From: Triplophysa rosa
Taxonomy: Eukaryota > Chordata > Actinopteri > Cypriniformes > Nemacheilidae
NCBI RefSeq assembly: GCF_024868665.1
Contig: NC_079893.1
Location: 8,375,382-8,439,381 of the forward strand
Length of the DNA: 64,000 bases
Reading direction: 5' to 3'
In this document: in pieces, positions 11,913 to 21,421 of the stretch
Numbering within the stretch: the first letter of the stretch is position 1
Layout: every line of letters begins with the position of its first letter
The notes under the pieces: generated by a model
The model's database searches: none
What the model was told of the DNA's origin: nothing
What the model saw: only the letters and a program-made list of their open reading frames with translations
Translations under genes and position numbers: made by a program

Positions 11913-12156
11913 CCCAGATAGCACAGGTACGTTTGTAAGATGTCTGCTAAAGATCTAGAAAACATCTGCTGTGTATAAACATCTGATAAACATCATAGAA
12001 AAGGCAGTTTTATATGCATTTTAAATCAAAAACATCTTACTGACATCCTCTAAATGTCTGTGTGACGTCTGACAGGAAACGTTTTAGAGATGAATTGAAG
12101 ATGAACAAACAATAAAAAAAAAAACGTTTTCCAGATGTAAATGGAGACATCAAATA
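11913..12156. mobile_element. Partial copy of the CCCAGATAGCACAGGTACG repeat
   Basis: It begins CCCAGATAGCACAGGTACG and ends in GATGTAAATGGAGACATCA. Both blocks recur in the 52383-52837 element (CCCAGATAGTACAGGTACG; GATGTAAATGCAGACATTTA). Repeated AGATGT/ACATCT motifs run through it. Confidence 0.7.
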
Positions 12157-12734
12157 CTGTAGAACTCTTTGAAATGTATGTTAGCTATCAGGGCAGGACT
12201 CCGATGTTTTTTGTTAGTTACAGTCATGTGGTTGTTCGATCTGTCTCATCGTGTGCATGTAGGATGCAAGTAAAGCGCACGCACGAAGCTTTTAAATGTT
12301 TTATGGGATTCCAATTTTTGTTCATTCAGTGAAGCAGGATGGATTCAAACAGATACACACACAGACAGCCAATCTAATAGCATGTCCTGTTGTTCGATAC
12401 TTCATCTTGTTTGTTCGTTCCCTCACTGCGCTTTGTGACTGAGCCTCAGAAAGGAACATAGTGGCCTGAGCAAACAAACCCAATGTGACCTTCGGCATGT
12501 CACAAATCTAGCAAATGTGCGATGGGTTGGGTTGGGTTTAGATGAAATCAGGTGACCATGAAGGCGTGCTGCTCTAAGCTTTACTGAAAGACATGAAATC
12601 AATGGGACAGCATAGCTGCCTCTGGAGGAAGGGCATTATAGATGTGGTGAGGTAGGGAGGTTGAGGCCTGGTTGCTGATAGTATACACTGTTACTTACTA
12701 TATACAATAGTACAAATGCTAAAAGAATCTGCCT

Positions 12735-12835
12735 AAGGTGGTTTACTGGTTGAAACTGGTCTGGCCAAGTTGGAGAAAAGCTTATCTAACTGGTCTCTAA
12801 GCTGATGTAAAGCTGGTTGACCAGATCATCAAAAG
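12735..12835. repeat. CTGGTT-rich repeat fragment
   Basis: Multiple CTGGTT/AACTGG words resemble the 14326-14490 element. The ends are not definable. Confidence 0.4.
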
Positions 12836-12919
12836 AACAGTTTTACCAATGCTAAACATGCTGATGGCTCGAGCCTTTCTCACTTTCTCACTTTGGTTTA
12901 TAAACCACTGTACAATGTG

Positions 12920-13330
12920 TAGTTGTGAGTAAAGCCTGCTGAAAACCCATCTAAATCTGTATAAATGTCTTTGTTCTGATGAACACAGAAAAAGATATTT
13001 GGAAGAATGCTTGTAACCAAACTGTTCTTGGCCACCATTGAATACCATAAGTTGGAAAATTGCTTTATAAATTTCTTTGTTCTGATGAACACAAAAGAAG
13101 ATATTTTGAAGAAAATAGGAAAGCCAACAGTTTTGGGGCACGTTTGACTACCATTGTAATTTTCCTACTATGGTAGTCAATGGTGGCCAAGAACTGTTTG
13201 GTTGCAAGCATTCTTCCAAATATCTTTCTCTGTGTTCATCAGAGAAAAAAAATATATACAGATCTGAAACAACTCGATGGTGAGTAAACGATGACAGAAT
13301 TTTAATTTTTGGTTAAACAGTCCCTTTAAG
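12920..13330. mobile_element. Family 1 MITE, variant with GTAGTCAATGG core (copy C)
   Basis: Two inverted half-units each carry TTCTTCCAAATATCTTT or its complement. The right end reads GGTGAGTAAACGATGACAGA ... AGTCCCTTTAAG. The left terminus is decayed. Chance open frames on the minus strand here are translations of this repeat. Confidence 0.82.
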
Positions 13331-14325
13331 GTGGTAGCTGTTTTTACATTACTTACATCTGATTCAAAACTGGCCATTACATAATCCATCCTGGTCTGCT
13401 TGTATATATAATATGTAAAATACTACAAATAAATAGATTTTTTACTTTGAGTGTAAACTAGAGCTCAGCTTTGGAAAGAATTTAGGGAGGCCTGGCAAAA
13501 ACAACACATTTGTAAAACTTACCCAGTCAAAGCCCGAGAGAATGGCTATAAAATATTACTACACGAAAGGATCAACAAATATTGAAAGATAAAATTGAAG
13601 AATTAATTTGTAATAACAGATTCCGTTTTTTAAAATTTGGAAAAATTGGGTGAATACAACTAATATGCCCCCTGACATCATTTTTTTGTGAAAAAGGCTT
13701 CATTCACACATGGCTTTGATAGTTCACTGGTTAGACCAACATGAGACAATCCAGCATAAATCAGCCAATAGACCCCTTTTGCGCTGACGTCACATTGCGT
13801 CACGGCATTAGCTGGAGGCGAAACAAAGGGAAAACTGGAGGCGGCCAATACAAACTAGCACAGATTCGGCAAAAATGCTTGCGTTTCACTTCATAACACT
13901 TAAGATAAAAAAACAACCATCTTTTGTTGGTGTGGATTATGATTTGGGTATGTGTCTAAAAATATCTCGCGTATGCCCAAATCAGAAACTGGGGAACAAG
14001 GTTGTTTTTCACGTAACGTAGACTAACCATGTTCCGTACACTTTTCACATTTCACCGCACGCCAAGGACCCCTACTGAGTTGTTGAGAGCCAGACAAGCA
14101 AGTTTGTGTGATCATTCTCTGGGGTAATGTCCATTGTACAGTTCACACTCTGATTGAAGTATTTTGGACCAATAGTTAACTTTTGAACGAATAGGGTATG
14201 CTAGCTAACTTTGTTAGTTATACAACTATCAGTTAACTATCGGCCAGAAATTAAACATAAAGGAAATCTCTATTTTCTGCATTAGTATAAAGGGAGAGGG
14301 AACAGTGAGAAGGCTCATGTTATGT
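13331..14325. other. Intronic stretch, possibly containing an old repeat from about 13762
   Basis: From about 13762 the sequence (TAGACCCCTTTTGCGCTGAC) resembles the start of an interspersed element, but I could not find a matching right end. No intact frame. Confidence 0.4.
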
Positions 14326-14490
14326 CCCTGTTGAAAAAACACCATACGCTGGTTTAGTATGTTTTGAGGCTGGTTTGCTGGTTTGTGCTGGTTTAAGCTG
14401 GTCCTTAGCTGCATGTGCTGGTCCACAGCTGGTTTAAAATGGTCAAACCAGCATCAAAACATACCTAATCCAGCATATTTTCAACAGGGG
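14326..14490. mobile_element. Short fold-back element with CCCTGTTGAAAAAAC terminus
   Basis: The left end CCCTGTTGAAAAA is mirrored by TTTTCAACAGGGG at the right. The interior is built from repeated GCTGGTTT words that pair with AAACCAGC on the other side. Confidence 0.82.
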
Positions 14491-14559
14491 TGTCAGGTTT
14501 GTGTTCAAGTAAATGCATTTGCTAACGTTTTCCACTGTTAGTACACGCAGGCATCTATA

Positions 14560-14730
14560 GATGTATACGCTTAGTTTATCTTTACAAACCATGCTCGGTT
14601 TCTCTGTCTGGTAGGTGTAGATGTCAGGCCACTTAATTGGAGGTAATCCTGTCAGTTGGTCTCTGGATCCATTGAGTGAGCGCGTACAGGTCGGCCAGGT
14701 TCCTGGCGTTAAAGTTAACTTTTTCAAAAA
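14560..14730 (-). pseudogene. Possible degenerate exon of a teleost repetitive-element protein
   Basis: One minus-strand frame reads GLPPIKWPDIYTYQTEKPS followed by KDKL. A one-base frame change after KDKL would restore a KAY-like continuation. I recall a PDIY-Y-L---P---KLKAYKSL-type block in multicopy fish proteins that also carry SWIM zinc-finger or YqaJ-like domains. I see no intact flanking domains here, only short broken frames. If correct, this is a dead fragment of a mobile-element gene. The assignment rests on memory of a short motif and could be wrong. Confidence 0.3.
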
Positions 14731-16505
14731 CAATCGCGGTACTAGACAGTGAGTGACCTTACATGTTAAAATGTAATCTGATTTTTTTCTAGTCATTGTC
14801 AAAAAGCAATCAAACAAAACGTGCTACCTAGCATTAGTAATGAGGTCAGGGGGGTCTTTCTGCCTCCATCTAAGCTCCACCCACAAAAACGTGTCACAAT
14901 GTTTACTAACAGTAAAGGTGTATATATCAGTAACATAGATCCATTTTTGTTGTTATTATAATCTAAGTTCAAAACAGTTGGGATTCTAGAGTCTCCCTTT
15001 CTTCAGAAGATGCCGGTGACCGCAGGAATAACTCAAATTTGCCACCTGTTTACCACCGTTGGGTGGATGTCTACGGAGAACTTGGCAGCTAGGCTTAGCG
15101 TCAGGTCTGTCCACCTGGCACAGAAGCTGTTGACTGGACCATAAGACATACGTCATTCCACAGTCATTTACTGCAGAACCCCACAGGTAGATGAAGTAAC
15201 CATACAAACTTCCCATTGAGACAAGCACCGGTGACCTTCACATGATATAATGGCTACAAACAAACACAGCTAACGCCTCAAACAATAGCAGCGAAGCATG
15301 GCATTTTAGCAGGAAATAATTTATAACGCATGTCTGAATCGAGATGGGTACCACTGTTTTCAAACTAACAGGTGATGTGACAAACTAGGGAAGGTGTTTA
15401 TTACTTATATTTTCTAATTAGGGTCTCAAGTTGACTCTATTGGGCTGGTGATCTTAAAACACATTGACAGGTAAAGGCCAACCAATTTTCGGTTTTAGGG
15501 ACTTAATAATGTCTTATTTGTCCAAAACTGAATTTGCATGCCTTCCAGTACACTATCCAATCTTGTTGGTACTCTGTGACCTTCAAGAGTAAGTAGGAGA
15601 TTAATGAGTTTATTTGTAATGTGTCAAGAGAGGGTCATCAAATTCAATGTTGAACAACGTTGTTTTGTTCACTCATCGGTTCTCTGTATTATTTTTTCAA
15701 TTTCCTTTTTCTGTTCCAACAAAATGTTTGAATTGAAGCAATGAAGGCCATTTGTGTGCGATACCCGAATACAAAAAAACACTCTTTAAATACTTCTTTA
15801 TTTGATGCACTCGTCTATTCTCAGGAGAACACAAGACATAGCTGTTGGCTTGTGCCTTCCATAAATCATTTCTTACCTCTTTTTATGCAGTTTTCATATG
15901 TAGAGGCCAAAAATATAGCTCATCCCACTCTCTCCCAAAACACACACGCATACTGTAGTGAAAGAATTTTCACAACAGAAGAGTAATTTGAACAGTTCTG
16001 TGAAATGTTACTGGAAATAGATACTCTGTTTTATCTAACTTCCGTACAGATTCAATTCTGGATGCGCATTTTATTCCTTATGTTCCTTCCTACATTGATG
16101 GCGTTTTGATGGAGCTGTTTGCTTTTGCCAAGTTGGTTTAGCATTTTTCACATATGGCCAGCTGATTTTTTTTTAGCTACGTTTACAGAACGAGAGGAAG
16201 TCGGGACATGCACGACACGTTTCTCATGAATTTTAACAACTTCGTCTCAACTTCCTATCGATTCTACAGCCTGCTCTCTGACCACATCTAACAATATGAA
16301 AACTAGCCGCTGGGGGACATACTTTCTATAGCAACTCTAAAGGGACAAATACAAAATCAAAAATATAATACCTATATTACTCCATGAATCGCATCCTGAT
16401 GAAGTCTAATTTTTGTATGATATAAAGGCAGGCATTGAATTGGTCCACCCCATTTGCTTTCTTTAACAGCCCTACAACCGAGGAGGGTGTGATATTCTTT
16501 GTAGG
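14731..16505. other. Intronic stretch with no supported feature
   Basis: A relatively balanced-composition block at about 14990-15240 has a minus-strand open frame of 80 codons without recognised motifs. It could belong to the same decayed element as the 14560-14730 fragment. The rest is unremarkable. Confidence 0.45.
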
Positions 16506-16678
16506 TATAGACCACTTCAGAAAACGTAAACAACGTTGCGCTATACAAACATGTGAATAAAAAATAACCAAATCGTAATCTTAAATGGATATCTTTACAT
16601 TTTAATTATACAGTGTATGTTAGAATTAAGGAGGAAGTGCTTTGGGACCAGTGTTTACATCTTGTGAAGTGGTCTATA
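16506..16678. mobile_element. Fold-back element with TATAGACCACTTC terminus (copy 1)
   Basis: The left end TATAGACCACTTCAGAAAAC is the inverted counterpart of the right end, CTTGTGAAGTGGTCTATA. The next block, GTAAACA near the left end and TGTTTAC near the right, also pairs. A second copy is at 25570-25806. Confidence 0.8.
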
Positions 16679-16783
16679 ACACGGCAACACTTAAAATGTG
16701 ACAGAGACAGAGAGATGTATAGAACGTTATATCAGGAAAAAAAACTCTCTTCACCCTTCTCAAAGTACAGTATAATCGCTTCT

Positions 16784-16819
<36 letters not shown>

Positions 16820-16828
16820 ACACACACA
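16784..16828. repeat. (CA)n microsatellite
   Basis: About 45 bp of CA repeat with two CG interruptions. It begins about 100 bp to the right of the 16506-16678 element. Confidence 0.97.
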
Positions 16829-17870
16829 AGTCAAATATAATTTTAGACGGGTATCATATACTACTGTAGAGATAATGATTTTTTTCTACACAGGAGAAGC
16901 AGCTCTCAAAACAAAATGATATTTTGAATAATTGTCACAAACTCTTGATTAGATAAATAAGCCAGCTTCAACCAGCAACTCCTGTGGAGGAGCGACGTGA
17001 CCTAAATGTGAAATGTTAATTGTAAACATTGGACATAAGATGCTCATACTGTGTGAAAACCAGATATTTGCTGATGTAACCGGTCCTATCCGAACGGGAC
17101 TTACTGGTGATCGTCCAGTCTGGTGCTCTAACAAGGAAGCTCAAGGCCACCTCTTGAAATTATGTAGTGAGGTTTACGAACAGCTTTCACACATCTCCAT
17201 TACAATTAACTGGAGAGTTTAAGTCTCGTCCTCTTGACGGGTCGAACGGATAAAAACGCTTGAGACAACGACGCTCTTTAGCATAATTACACAACTATTC
17301 AACAAAAAAAAGCACGTTCCAAAACAAGAACACAATTTTTAGACACTGTGGGCTTGTTCCAGATGTGAAGGCCGTTCCAAAACACATGTTGCCTTATTTA
17401 TATTTCCCAGAATATCCAACAAATGTATGAGGGATGGATCTTCATAGAACATAAAATAGTTGTTACATCTTAATTTTCACTGTGCGTTATGCGACAATTC
17501 TGAGAGCGCCCTTAAACCAAGCTAAGTTTAGCTAGTCTTAGCTTGTTTAAGATCGTCTCCAAACCTGACCAATCTAAGTGCATTTCCAGTGAGGACTGCT
17601 ACTTGTGGGACACACAAAGTTGCTATTTTGGCAGATACCTACTGTATCGAAACAGACCTAATGTAGGAACACATTTGATCATGTCAGTGACTGTTGTGAT
17701 TTTCTGAGCGTGGCCCTTAAAATGTGATTAGAGCAGTGCCTGTCAGATGTACACAAAACACATAAACATTGAAAGATTTGTTTATATGAGTAAAACTGTA
17801 ATGACCCGCTCTCTGTGTTTATGTGCAAATCCCCCATCAAGGTAGCCTGAACCTCATAACTCAAAGACTT
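16829..17870. other. Intronic stretch with no supported feature
   Basis: No exon or repeat boundary recognised. Two short overlapping open frames at about 16950-17220 on opposite strands have no known motif. Confidence 0.5.
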
Positions 17871-17923
17871 TGTGTGTGTGTGTGGGGGGGGGGGGGGGGG
17901 GGAGTGAGCGAGCGAGAGAGAGA
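17871..17923. repeat. Compound (GT)n - G19 - (GA)n low-complexity tract
   Basis: A GT run (17871-17883) passes into 19 uninterrupted G residues (17884-17902), then GAGTGAGCGAGC and a GA run. The G run could form a quadruplex. Confidence 0.95.
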
Positions 17924-18015
17924 GTTGAAGCATGCAAACCATTCATTACAGCATTTGCATAATTTATCTCCTCACCCATTTCAAGTCTTGTTACACAGGC
18001 TTTCATATATGATGT

Positions 18016-18017
<2 letters not shown>

Positions 18018-18051
<34 letters not shown>
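18018..18051. repeat. (GT)n microsatellite
   Basis: About 34 bp of uninterrupted GT repeat. Confidence 0.97.
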
Positions 18052-18053
<2 letters not shown>

Positions 18054-18280
18054 TATGCGATGATGCAGATTATGCCCCAAGCACTGACAGAGAAAGCATA
18101 ATTCTTCACCTTATGTTGTCCATAAATCTTGCATCAGTACATCCTCATACAGAGGCATCACAGACTTTATAGTATAAACTGCTGTTTCATCAAGTGAAAG
18201 CAAGAACGTCTTTCCAAAATAAGCAAACTAGTTTTTCCTAGTAATGTGCAACCTAAATACTGATTAGTACCACCAATTAA

Positions 18281-18564
18281 AGTAATAGTTCACCCAAAAA
18301 TGAAAATACATCATTCATTCACCCTCATGTCATTCCAAAGCGACGACATCTTGTGTCAGCCACCGTAATGCTTTGAAAGGGATGGGTCAAGACTTTCTTT
18401 CTACCGCAGAAAGCGGTAGAATGTTGAAGAATGTTGGCCCCCATTAACTTGTATGGACACAAAACCACTGAGACATATCTCAATATATCTTTTGTTGTGT
18501 TCCATGGAAGAAAGAGTCATATACAGGTTTTAAATGGCATTACACTTTATTTCTGGGTAAACTT
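18281..18564. mobile_element. Family 1 MITE carrying a foreign patch (copy D)
   Basis: The left end AGTAATAGTTCACCCAAAAA and the interior (GACACAAAACCACTGAGAC, GAAGAAAGAGTCATA) are family 1. The right terminus is decayed (TTCTGGGTAAACTT). Between CATTCCAAA and GACTTTCTTTCT, the usual few bases are replaced by about 50 bp (18340-18389) that match the interior of family 2 in reverse orientation. Confidence 0.85.
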
Positions 18565-19077
18565 GAGGCTCTTAAGCAATACAGAAGAGTGCAGTATTCA
18601 AAAGCATTTCCCTGCATGAAATGTTACATTCCACGTACACATCATCATGTACACCATCAGTGTATAAAAGTGATCTGAATATGAATGTGTGCATGAGTAC
18701 AGTATAGATCATCGCCTGATGTGTGTTTAAAGACCTTGCCTGGAGCATACGAGCGTGTGTACGTGATTTCTCCGATCCGGAAGGCAGTGACTGCTGCTTA
18801 TTTATGATAATGCAATATCCGTGCCCTTCAGAGGAAACAGGTCAAATCCTCCGCATGCAACTCCTATTAACCGCTGCAAAATTACATAAAACATGACACA
18901 ATCAAATACAGTAATGGGATTTTGGGAGGATATGGCGAGGTAAGGACCTTAATGTAATCTGCACACCTGTATGGCTTTAATAATATGAAAAGTAATCATT
19001 GTTTAAAAAAATGCCTGATGCAATTCTCTGTTACACGATTGTGGCACATTTATGGAGCCAGAAATATGACAAAACAA

Positions 19078-19312
19078 TCTGAATTTGAATATTGTAAATC
19101 TGAATTTTAGATAAGTGTAATTGCACAAAATTGAATATTTCCTGACATTCAATATAGTTCTGAATTTGAAATTTCTTAAATTTAATATAGAAAAATTCAA
19201 AACGCAGAAATTCAGATTCAAATTCAGATTCAAATTCAGATTCAAATTCAGATTCAGATTCAGATTCAGATTCAAATTCAGATTCAGATTCAGATTCAGA
19301 TTCAAATTCAGA
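19078..19312. repeat. Hexamer tandem array (AAATTC/AGATTC) with upstream inverted counterparts
   Basis: From about 19208 there are 17 consecutive hexamers, either AAATTC or AGATTC. The first part alternates and the later part is in blocks of one AAATTC and four AGATTC. Upstream (19078-19109 and about 19159), GAATTT/GAATCT words are complementary to the array. Long open frames on both strands here (alternating Phe with Arg/Lys, or Leu-Asn) are products of the repeat, not genes. Confidence 0.93.
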
Positions 19313-20100
19313 AATGGTTCAGTGGGTAAGGTTAGCTTCCGGGTTCGACAGGGAAGAGTAGAAGATCTCGGAAAAATCAAACGGAGCGCTTTGGCCACAA
19401 TGGCCAGTTATTTGTTCTTATTATCCAATCAAACTCCAAACATGCTGTTTTGGAGAGTCTTACATTGCAATAAAAAGGATTTAAATTTTTCAAATTGCGA
19501 CCACGCCCACAAGACTACACGGGTTGATCGTTTGTTGCTGCAGCATAGCCAAGCTCATATCGCTGCAATCTTAGGCAGCTGCCCAGGGTGTGTGCGCTCA
19601 CTGCCTGAGTTTTTGCCTGTTGCCTCCACTGTTTGCGCTCACTCCCAGCGTTTGCTGTTGGTGCTTTTACCCACTGTGTGCTTAGTGCACATTATTGCTT
19701 TATCTTTCTGCTTCTTGGATTGGTGGTATGTGTTTGTTGTATTGGACTTTATTTCTTGCATTGGTATTGTCTTAAGGGTCAACGTATTTAATTTCCGATC
19801 TGATTAATGGCTAGAAAGTTTAATGGCTAGTTTGTGGGTGCATATACATTTAATATATTAGACATGTATACAATTTATAAAGAACGTTTGTGGGTCCTGC
19901 AAAGTCAATGACATACGTGGCAAGCTGCAATAAAATTCATACACATTCAGATGACAAAAACATAATGCTTATTTTTCTATGTCAACCTTCCATCCGCATA
20001 CATTTATTTTCTTTTTCTTATTCTGCATAGTCACAATGTTGAAAAAACACTTTATAAATTATATTTATTTATGAAACACAAATGCCAGAAAATACGTAGG

Positions 20101-21416
20101 CAGGGTTTTTCCTGCATAGAGAAATTGGAGGCAGCCGCCTCCGTCAAATGTCGTGCCGCCTCAGGCTCTCGCCAAAATTATGTTGCGAGTCTTCACAAGA
20201 AATGCTGCGTGCATTTAACAGACTGTCATTTGTGTCGTGATTCTGCTTCATCTTGTCATGTCTTTCTTGATCTTGTGGTAGAATCACGGCAGGATCCTTT
20301 GTTATGTGTGGAGAGAGTAATTTTGACCCTTTCGGCCTTCGATACTCTCTCCGGTCCTTGTCTGTGTTCCCGCCCTTTTGTATTCCCCGTTATTGGTTGT
20401 TAATTAGTTCATGCCCCACACCTGTTCCCCTTTGATTTGTCCCCTTATTTAATGCCCCTGTGTTCTCTGTCTTGTGACGGATCATTATACACTGTTGTGT
20501 CTCGTGTGGGTGAGTTCTTGGCCTGTTAAGTGTAGCTTAGTCTTGTGTAATATGTAGTAGATGTTATTTTAGTTTTGTTTAGTGTAGTTAGTATTTGTCC
20601 TTATTATACTGTTGTTTTACTCCCTCGTGGGTTTTTGTTTTGTTTTATTATTTATTAAAAGTCTTATTTTTAACCCCTTACCCGCTGTCTGCGTTTGGGT
20701 CCTCTCTCCTTGTCTCACCTCACCCGAGAATCATGACACATTTGTAACTGAAATTGCGACATTATGCCACAGTGGAGGTGCTGTTTCGTTATCAGAACAC
20801 TGAGGCGCTAAAAAGAGTTGCAGAACAAGAGCAAGCCTGTGTTTCACGGCTGTTTGTTTTGCATCAAAGTACATTTAATTTCTTGAAATTTCTTGAATTT
20901 ACATGATGTACATCATTGTAATGTCTTTAGCTGTGCAGTTGGATCGTTGAATCAGAGTATACTGTACACAGCGAGCTCGCCAGTATGAACGCACATTGCG
21001 TTCAGAACGACTCGCACACGATTGACTCATTTGAACTGATTCATTTAAACTATTGAACTTTTCAGTCACTATAGCGGATATAAGAGATCCTTGAATCATT
21101 TAAAGTGAACCACAGAGAATGCAAGATGTGAATGAGCTTTGCTCATTTAGAAAGACTGGTTAATTTAGTTGGCTATTGTGGGCTGAAAAGTTAGTTGAAA
21201 TGATAAAAAAAAATTAATTAAATAAAAAAAATTCTGTTTGGTTGAATAAAAGTAATGTTTTATATAACTTAATAATTGTCATTTTTATCTAATTTTATTA
21301 GAACTTTTAATATGTCAAAGTCACTTTGGTTAAGCCACAGGTACGGTAGGCCTACGTGTGTGTACAAGATCAGGATGGCACCACCTCAGCCTCATTTTGA
21401 GCCAGGAAAAACCCTG
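20101..21416. mobile_element. DNA transposon remnant with perfect 14-bp terminal inverted repeats
   Basis: The left end CAGGGTTTTTCCTG and the right end CAGGAAAAACCCTG are exact inverse complements. GTAGG flanks both ends (20096-20100 and 21417-21421) as a likely target duplication. The CAGGG terminus resembles hAT elements, but a 5-bp rather than 8-bp duplication leaves the superfamily open. No transposase frame is visible. It was later interrupted by the solo LTR at 20233-20738, so the original element was about 800 bp. Confidence 0.8.
20233..20738 (+). mobile_element. Solo LTR, family L (copy 1), nested in a DNA transposon
   Basis: This 506-bp unit starts TGTCGTGATTC and ends ATCATGACA, flanked by CATTTG on both sides (20227-20232 and 20739-20744). 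It has a TTATTTAA TATA-like box near 20445, an ATTAAA polyadenylation-like signal near 20654, and the shared block CTGTCTGCGT near the end. These are the layout of a retrotransposon LTR with no internal coding region. A chance 110-codon frame crosses its left half. Confidence 0.85.
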
Positions 21417-21421
21417 GTAGG

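Noticed and set aside
13177..13389. Apparent conserved proteins shared between 12.8-13.4 kb, 32.5 kb and 59.5 kb
   Set aside because: The shared residues are translations of family 1 MITE copies, not genes.
19003..19807. Long open frames on both strands over the hexamer array (131 and 228 codons)
   Set aside because: The frames exist because a 6-bp repeat without stop codons is open in several frames. The protein is an alternating Phe-Arg/Lys or Leu-Asn run with no domain outside it.
20071..20803. Open frames of 110 and 63 codons that could be read as small proteins
   Set aside because: They lie in the solo LTR and the DNA transposon around it, cross their boundaries and show no retroelement or transposase motif.
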